A stretch of 64,000 nt of DNA from positions 63,177 through 127,176 of the forward strand of contig PLBY01000059.1 of assembly GCA_003134655.1 (NCBI GenBank), in the 5' to 3' direction. Numbering within the stretch: the first letter of the stretch is position 1; the number at the start of each line of letters is the position of its first letter. Source of the DNA: Acidobacteriaceae bacterium. GTDB lineage: Bacteria; Acidobacteriota; Terriglobia; Terriglobales; Acidobacteriaceae. Both the position numbers and the translations under genes were made by a program. The notes beneath the pieces were generated by a model that did not search any database, was not told the DNA's origin, and saw only the letters and a list, made by a program, of their open reading frames with translations. Positions 59,135 to 64,000 of the stretch are shown here, piece after piece.

Positions 59135-60172
59135 ATGCGTCGAGTCCTGACAGCTGTTCTTTGCTTTTGCCTGTGCGTACTCAGTGCGAGTACACCTCGC
59201 GCCAACGCTGCCGCCAGCCCGAAGTCCCTGCAGATCTACTTCATTGACGTGGAGGGCGGTCAGGCGACATTGGTAGTAAGCCCTTCAGGAGAATCATTGC
59301 TCATCGACACCGGCTGGCCCGGATATGAAGGCCGCGACGCCGACCGGATCCTGGCTGCGGCTCATCAGGCTGGCCTTAAGCAGATCGATTACGTCCTGAT
59401 CACCCACTATCATCGCGACCACGTTGGCGGCGTTCCTCAACTGGTTGACGGGATTAAGGTGGGCACGTTTGTCGACCATGGGCCGAACCTGGAAGACTCC
59501 GAAGTTACGCGCGCCGACTATGCCGCCTACGAGAAGGCGATCGCAGGCCATGCCCACGTCGTCGTCAAGCCCGGATGGGGCCTTCCGATCAAAGGCCTCC
59601 AGGTTCAAGTGCTGGCTGCGGCTGGAGACCATCTGACGAAACCGCTGCCGGGCGCTGGGGAGGCGAATTCATACTGCGGTGCCGAGCCTGCCGCAGCTGA
59701 GGACAATACCGAGAATGCTCGTTCCGTAGGCGTCCTCATCACTTATGGGCACTTTCGCTTCCTCGATCTCGGAGACCTCACCAAGAAGAAAGAGCTTGAG
59801 ATCGCCTGCCCCAATAACCTGATCGGCACGGTCGATCTCTTTCTAGTAACCCACCACGGAGCAGACCTGTCGAATCCGAAGGCTCTGGATTGGGCCCTGC
59901 ATCCACGAGTAGCTGTCATAGACAACGGACCCCGCAAGGGATCGAGTCCCGCGGCATGGCAGATCGTCCACGATTCGCCGGGCCTGGAAGACTTGTGGCA
60001 GTTGCACTACGCCGCCGACTCGGACAAAGCCAACAACATCGACAGCGAGCGCATTGCGAACGTGAAAGAGCCGTGCGAAGGGAAATACCTCAAAGTCGAA
60101 GCGCAAGCCGATGGCACCTTCACGGTAACAAACGCGAGGACGGGCGCGCAGAAGACGTATTCGAAAAAGTAG
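59135..60172 (+). CDS. Exported metallo-beta-lactamase-fold hydrolase (ComEC-like)
   Basis: A 345-residue protein with a signal peptide (TAVLCFCLCVLSASTPRANA). The metallo-beta-lactamase fold shows YFIDVEGGQATLVVSPSGESLLIDTGW, the metal motif THYHRDHVGG, FRFLDLGDLTKKKELE and a third metal region LVTHHGADLSNP. This subgroup resembles the ComEC C-terminal hydrolase. Substrate unknown; possibly a phosphodiester or nucleotide in the periplasm. Two hairpins of a dispersed repeat start 5 bases after its stop. Confidence 0.85.
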   Translation: MRRVLTAVLCFCLCVLSASTPRANAAASPKSLQIYFIDVEGGQATLVVSPSGESLLIDTGWPGYEGRDADRILAAAHQAGLKQIDYVLITHYHRDHVGGVPQLVDGIKVGTFVDHGPNLEDSEVTRADYAAYEKAIAGHAHVVVKPGWGLPIKGLQVQVLAAAGDHLTKPLPGAGEANSYCGAEPAAAEDNTENARSVGVLITYGHFRFLDLGDLTKKKELEIACPNNLIGTVDLFLVTHHGADLSNPKALDWALHPRVAVIDNGPRKGSSPAAWQIVHDSPGLEDLWQLHYAADSDKANNIDSERIANVKEPCEGKYLKVEAQADGTFTVTNARTGAQKTYSKK

Positions 60173-60177
60173 CTCTT

Positions 60178-60232
60178 GTAGCGCCGCCGTCCCGGCGGCT
60201 GTCGTGCGGGCGTCTCGCCCGCACGCCCGAAG
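60178..60232. repeat. Double-hairpin dispersed repeat, copy 1
   Basis: GTAGCGCCGCCGTCCCGGCG opens the element. Two hairpins in a row follow: GCCGCC...GGCGGC (60183-60199) and GTGCGGGCG...CGCCCGCAC (60204-60224), then CCCGAAG. The copy at 62094-62149 has the same plan and motif order with a few base changes. It may act as an mRNA 3'-end stabiliser or terminator, as REP elements do. Confidence 0.7.
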
Positions 60233-60278
60233 ACAAAGAAGCTTTGTCCGGGATTCAGGCAAGCTACAATCCTGACCC

Positions 60279-60764
60279 ATGATCGTGATCGTGATGGGAG
60301 TCGTCGGCGCGGGCAAGACGACCGTCGGCCGTCTACTGGCAGAACAGTCCGGTTGGGAATTCGCCGACGCCGACGACTTCCATCCACCATCGAATGTAGA
60401 AAAGATCCGCCATGGAATCTCCCTCAACGACGACGACCGCAAGCCTTGGCTCGACATCCTGCGCAAAGCGATCATCGCCTGGATCGCCGATCACCGCAAC
60501 GTTGTACTGGCATGCTCAGCCTTGAAGCGCAGCTATCGCCAGGAACTCGGCGTAGGGCCTGACGTCCGGTTCGTGTACCTGAAGGGAAGTGCAGCCCTGA
60601 TCGCAGACCGCCTGCGCGCGCGCCAGGGCCATTTCGCCGGTGAGCAGATATTGGCCAGCCAGTTCGCTGACTTGGAAGAGCCGCAGGAGGCAGTAGCCGT
60701 CGAAATCGCATCGCCACCGGAACAGATCGTAGCCGAGATTCGGAAAAAGCTCGGCTTAGCGTAG
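60279..60764 (+). CDS. gntK: Gluconokinase
   Basis: A 161-residue P-loop kinase. Walker A GVVGAGKTT (7-15), substrate motif FADADDFHPPSNVEKIRHGISLNDDDRKPWL (about 28-58) and CSALKRSYRQ (about 79-88), all specific to GntK. It phosphorylates gluconate to 6-phosphogluconate for the pentose-phosphate or Entner-Doudoroff routes. The following MFS carrier may import a sugar acid for it. Confidence 0.92.
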   Translation: MIVIVMGVVGAGKTTVGRLLAEQSGWEFADADDFHPPSNVEKIRHGISLNDDDRKPWLDILRKAIIAWIADHRNVVLACSALKRSYRQELGVGPDVRFVYLKGSAALIADRLRARQGHFAGEQILASQFADLEEPQEAVAVEIASPPEQIVAEIRKKLGLA

Positions 60765-60792
60765 AATCCTCGCACCACGGAACATTCGCACA

Positions 60793-62097
60793 TTGGCACG
60801 CACCTTGGAAACCGCCCCCGACCGTCTTGAATCCGCTGTAGTCTCCCGACTGATGTGGCGGTTGATGCCGTTTCTCTTCCTGCTTTACATTGTTGCCTAT
60901 CTCGATCGCATCAACGTGAGCTTCGCAGTCTTGCAGATGCGAGGCCAACTCGGCTTGAGCGACCGGGTCATCGGCCGCGCCCAAGGAATGTTTTTTGCCG
61001 GCTACTTCTTCTTTCAGCTTCCCAGCAATCTGGTGCTGGAGAAGTTTGGCGTCCGGCGGTGGATTGCAGGCCTGATGGCCACCTGGGGAGTGATTTCCTG
61101 CTTGATGATCTTCATCCGGGGGCCCATCAGCTTCTATGGCCTCCGATTCCTGCTGGGCGCCGCCGAAGCAGGATTTTTCCCGGGCATGATCCTTTATATG
61201 AAGCGCTGGTTTCCGGCGCGTGCCCGCGCTCGCGCCGTCGCCTGGTTCATGACCGCTAACCCGCTCGCGGGCATCGTCGGTAGCCCGATTTCGGGGGCGC
61301 TACTTGGCCTGACCGGCAAAGGGCTTTCGGGATGGCAATGGATGTTCCTCATGGAGGGCATTCCGGCCATTCTGCTGGGAGCGGTGGTTCTTTGGGTGCT
61401 TTCGGATCGGCCCGAGGAGGCCACCTGGCTCAAGGGCGAGGAGCGCGCTTGGCTGTTGGACAAGCTAGCCGGCGAACAACAGGCGGAGTTGCGTCTCAAA
61501 CAGGGTAGCTTCTGGCAGGTTCTGATCGCCCCTAGAATTTGGATGCTTTCGCTGGTTTACTTTGGCGTATCTACCACCATGTACGGGGTTACGTTCTGGC
61601 TGCCAAGTCTGATCCAATCGTTGTCGGGGCTGGGTAATTTTCAGACGAGCTTGGTTGCAGTCCTTCCATTCGTGATGTCCACCATCGCAATGGTGCTGGT
61701 CGGAATGGGCTCGGATCGTACCGGAGAGCGGCGCTGGCACACGGCGCTTCCGGCGTTCTGCGCAGCAGCGGGTTTGGTAGCTGCAGCGTACGGCAAGGCT
61801 CCGGCGCTCGTGATTGCTGGCGTAGGACTTGGGATGGCCGGGGCCGAGGCCATGGTGGGACCTTTCTGGGCGATGGCGACCACGCGCATGGCGGGCCTTC
61901 CGGCGGCCGCTGGAATCGCGATGATCAACTCGCTGGCGAATCTGGGAGGATACTTCGGTTCGGACATCATCGGGTTCTTCCGCACGTCGAACGGCGGATT
62001 TGGAGGCGGGTTCCTGGCGATCGCTGCAACCCTGGCCATTAGTGGCACAGTCGCCCTAATCGTCGCCCGTCGGCCAAGAGAAAGTGCTTTACCGTAG
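60793..62097 (+). CDS. MFS transporter, anion:cation symporter (sugar-acid) type
   Basis: A 434-residue carrier with 12 predicted helices. The ACS-family opening FLLYIVAYLDRINVSFAVLQM and the loop LPSNLVLEKFGVRRWIAGLMATWGVIS are clear, as is RFLLGAAEAGFFPGMILYMKRWFP. It likely imports a sugar acid such as a hexuronate or gluconate; the gene follows gntK by 28 bases. TTG start. The stop TAG lies inside the start of a dispersed repeat. Confidence 0.9.
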   Translation: MARTLETAPDRLESAVVSRLMWRLMPFLFLLYIVAYLDRINVSFAVLQMRGQLGLSDRVIGRAQGMFFAGYFFFQLPSNLVLEKFGVRRWIAGLMATWGVISCLMIFIRGPISFYGLRFLLGAAEAGFFPGMILYMKRWFPARARARAVAWFMTANPLAGIVGSPISGALLGLTGKGLSGWQWMFLMEGIPAILLGAVVLWVLSDRPEEATWLKGEERAWLLDKLAGEQQAELRLKQGSFWQVLIAPRIWMLSLVYFGVSTTMYGVTFWLPSLIQSLSGLGNFQTSLVAVLPFVMSTIAMVLVGMGSDRTGERRWHTALPAFCAAAGLVAAAYGKAPALVIAGVGLGMAGAEAMVGPFWAMATTRMAGLPAAAGIAMINSLANLGGYFGSDIIGFFRTSNGGFGGGFLAIAATLAISGTVALIVARRPRESALP

Positions 62098-62149
62098 CGC
62101 CGGCGTCCCGCCGGCTGTCGCGGGGGCGTCCCGCCCGCGCACCCCGAAG
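62094..62149. repeat. Double-hairpin dispersed repeat, copy 2
   Basis: Same plan as 60178-60232: GTAGCGCCGGCGTCCCGCCG, a first hairpin GCCGGC...GCCGGC (62100-62116), a second G/C-rich hairpin, and CCCGAAG. Its leading GTAG overlaps the end of the MFS gene and supplies that gene's TAG stop (62095-62097). Confidence 0.7.
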
Positions 62150-62261
62150 AGTGCCAGAAAGCTCAAGGTTTCGGCTTCGCGTCCTCCCATCAATTGTTTA
62201 CAATAGAAACTTCGTCTGACCACCAGCAACCGAACCCTTTATAGAGGAACGATCACCAATT

Positions 62262-64000
62262 TTGGAATCGACAAACCACAATTCCAGTACGGCCCCCACC
62301 GTCTACTGGCGGGTTGAGGGCAGCCTGCTCGACCTGACCGTGGTCGAGCCCGTAGCGTTCTTTACGTGGAACGCCCAGACCTTTGCTGAGCGCTTCCGGC
62401 GGCGTGGGCAGATCTTCCTGATGGCCCTGTTGCGGCCGTTTCTCTATTCCACCAACCGCAAGTTTGCCACTCGGGCAGTGCACGCCGTCCTGCGCGGAGT
62501 GACCCGTGATCGCCTCGATCTACTGGGCGAAGAGTTCTTCCTCTACAAGTTAAAGCCCCGCCTGAAAGACCGCGGCGTGCGCAAAGTGCAGGAACTGGTG
62601 GAAGCCGGCGCGGAGGTTGTGCTGGTCAGCCAGGGGCTGGACCACGTGATGCGCCCTCTGGCGCAGTATTTGGGCGTCAAGCGGATCGTGGCCAACCGTC
62701 TGGAGTTTCGCGGTGGCACGGCGACGGGAAGATTGCTGGAGCCGGTCATTCGACCGCGCGGAGCGTTCGCGCGCATTCGGGAAGAGAATCCAGACGGGCG
62801 CAGGGCTCCGAAGACTCTGGCGCGACAACTGGATATCTCCGTGGAAGACTTGCGCGCCGCAGTCATTCCCGCCGAGCGGCGGCCGTTCGCGCCAACCCGG
62901 CCCATCGTCAATTTTGGGGGGCAGAGACAGGCCCCGGGATTTTCCGTTCGCCGGGCATTCGCGGGAAAGCAGGTCATGCTGATCGGCGTAACCGGTTTCA
63001 TCGGCAAGGTCTGGCTGGCGAACACGCTTCTCGATCTGCCTGACGTGAAGAAGATCTATCTTCTGATCCGCCGACAGAAGTCGAATCCGGCCGAACGGCG
63101 TTTTGAAAAGATGGTGGAAGATTCGCCGGTGTTCGATCCGCTCTTTGACCGGCACGGCGACCGGCTCCTCGACTTCCTGCACGACAAGATCGAGGTCGTC
63201 GAAGGGGATGTTACCCAGCCGGGGCTCGGACTCAACGCCGAGACAGCCCGCAGCCTGCAGAAGAGTCTCGATCTCATTATTAATAGCTCCGGCCTGACCG
63301 ACTTCAATCCCGATCTGCGCGACGCGCTGGCGACGAACACCGACGCCGCGGTCAATGTTCTCGATTTTGTCCGATCGGCGGATCATGCCGGGCTCCTGCA
63401 TCTCTCCACTTGCTACGTGGCCGGCGAGCAGGACGGGCGGGTCAGCGAGAAACTGACGCCCAACTACAATCCGCGCGGGTTGGCAGATTTCGACGCCGAG
63501 CAGGAATGGCGCTCGCTCCAGGAATTCGTGAAGCAGGCCGAGGTGCAGGCCGAGAGCGACGAAGTCACGTCAGGCTTGCGTATGCAGGCACAGTCCAAGG
63601 AACATGCGGCGAAAAACCTGCAGGGCGCGGCTCTCGAGAATCAGATCCGCAAAAACCGCGTTCGCTGGCGCAAGACCTATCTGACCGAGGGCGGAACGCG
63701 GCGAGCCAAAGAACTGGGCTGGCCGAATACTTACACGCTCACCAAGAGTTTGGCGGAGTCGTTGATCGCGAAACACGGGGCCGGACTGCCGGTCGCGGTG
63801 GTGCGTCCAGCGATCGTTGAGACGTCCGTTGCCAAGCCGTTCCCCGGGTGGAACGAGGGCATCAACACTTCTGCGTCGCTGTCGTATCTATTGGGGACGT
63901 ATTTTCGCCAATTGCCCACGAACGAGAGCAAGAGGCTCGACATTATTCCGGTGGACGCAGTTTGCAGCGGAATGACGCTGATCGCCGCCGCCGTTATGGA
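62262..64000 (+). CDS. HAD-like / fatty acyl-CoA reductase fusion (5' part, runs off the window)
   Basis: At least 579 residues, open to the window end. The N-terminal 220 residues are HAD-IB-like: VYWRVEGSLLDLTVV corresponds to DxDGT(L/V) but has Arg-Val-Glu-Gly-Ser, so the catalytic Asp is missing. EVVLVSQGLDHVMRPLAQYLGV and ANRLEFRGGTATGRLL follow the HAD-IB pattern. From about residue 245, VMLIGVTGFIGKVWLANTLLD opens a NAD-binding Male-sterility/fatty acyl-CoA reductase domain with LHLSTCYVAG and the catalytic YTLTKS (Tyr-x3-Lys). It should reduce acyl-CoA to aldehyde or alcohol for wax or ether lipids. The start is taken as TTG 62262; a GAGGAA lies about 12 bases upstream. Confidence 0.82.
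   Translation, partial: MESTNHNSSTAPTVYWRVEGSLLDLTVVEPVAFFTWNAQTFAERFRRRGQIFLMALLRPFLYSTNRKFATRAVHAVLRGVTRDRLDLLGEEFFLYKLKPRLKDRGVRKVQELVEAGAEVVLVSQGLDHVMRPLAQYLGVKRIVANRLEFRGGTATGRLLEPVIRPRGAFARIREENPDGRRAPKTLARQLDISVEDLRAAVIPAERRPFAPTRPIVNFGGQRQAPGFSVRRAFAGKQVMLIGVTGFIGKVWLANTLLDLPDVKKIYLLIRRQKSNPAERRFEKMVEDSPVFDPLFDRHGDRLLDFLHDKIEVVEGDVTQPGLGLNAETARSLQKSLDLIINSSGLTDFNPDLRDALATNTDAAVNVLDFVRSADHAGLLHLSTCYVAGEQDGRVSEKLTPNYNPRGLADFDAEQEWRSLQEFVKQAEVQAESDEVTSGLRMQAQSKEHAAKNLQGAALENQIRKNRVRWRKTYLTEGGTRRAKELGWPNTYTLTKSLAESLIAKHGAGLPVAVVRPAIVETSVAKPFPGWNEGINTSASLSYLLGTYFRQLPTNESKRLDIIPVDAVCSGMTLIAAAVM

Noticed and set aside
1..64000. CRISPR array, integrase, transposase or prophage structural genes
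   Set aside because: None seen; no short regularly spaced repeats and no recognisable recombinase or capsid motifs in any frame.

Overview
The window looks like a chromosomal segment of an Acidobacteriota bacterium (Koribacter/Terriglobus-like). This is inferred from family content, not from a search: a Ser/Thr kinase with a WD40-like PD40 propeller, an S8 protease with a C-terminal VVWGSS repeat array, a GloVer-repeat protein, Big_1-repeat exoproteins, a duplicated-subunit-III cytochrome oxidase operon, and a HAD/acyl-reductase fusion. Base composition is GC-rich, with AT-rich pockets near 13.7 kb.

Region 1 (1-15 kb) is an accessory defence island. It starts at the 3' part of a tRNA-Leu(UAA) gene interrupted by a group I intron (1-277) and ends near an intron-less 3' fragment of a second tRNA-Leu(UAA) (14916-14975). 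Between them lie: a small self-regulated-looking gene (512-874); a minus-strand operon TIR -> caspase-like protease -> SLOG nucleotide sensor (2895-982); a sigma-like gene (3562-3038) and a MORC/Hsp90-like GHKL ATPase gene (5670-3790); an AbiE toxin-antitoxin pair with two palindromic operators (6288-8159); a type III-like restriction-modification locus with a frameshifted Res gene (13048-8400); and a frameshifted pilin-like gene. A nearly identical 45-base element precedes both the TIR operon and the GHKL gene and looks like an ECF-type promoter. This suggests that the sigma-like protein, the TIR/caspase/SLOG operon and the GHKL ATPase form one regulated conflict system. It is the most interesting object in the window.

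Region 2 (15-30 kb) is signalling and transport. It holds a secreted subtilase with a sigma-54-type promoter and palindromic upstream sites, co-transcribed with a MASE-like membrane protein. Next are a four-gene oligopeptide-type ABC operon, a membrane HD-GYP/GAF/GGDEF protein, a Ser/Thr kinase, and a sigma-54 activator fused to PilZ.

Region 3 (30-46 kb) holds a 1,230-residue secreted SGNH/Big_1 protein. It is followed by a six-gene minus-strand tricarboxylate operon: HD protein, PrpD family, aconitase family, isocitrate/isopropylmalate dehydrogenase family, a CitD-CitE fusion and CitF. After these come a GloVer protein, TlpA and rhodanese genes, and galT.

Region 4 (46-57.7 kb) is respiration. 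Heme O synthase and two SH3-like secreted proteins lie on the minus strand. On the plus strand are a heme-binding porin-like protein, a diheme cytochrome c, a cupredoxin-like protein, oxidase subunits II, I, III, III-like and IV, and a small CxxC membrane protein.

Region 5 (57.7-64 kb) holds an alpha/beta-hydrolase lacking its nucleophile, a metallo-beta-lactamase-fold protein, gluconokinase, an MFS transporter and the start of a HAD-like/fatty acyl-CoA reductase fusion that runs off the end. Two copies of a double-hairpin repeat sit directly after genes here.
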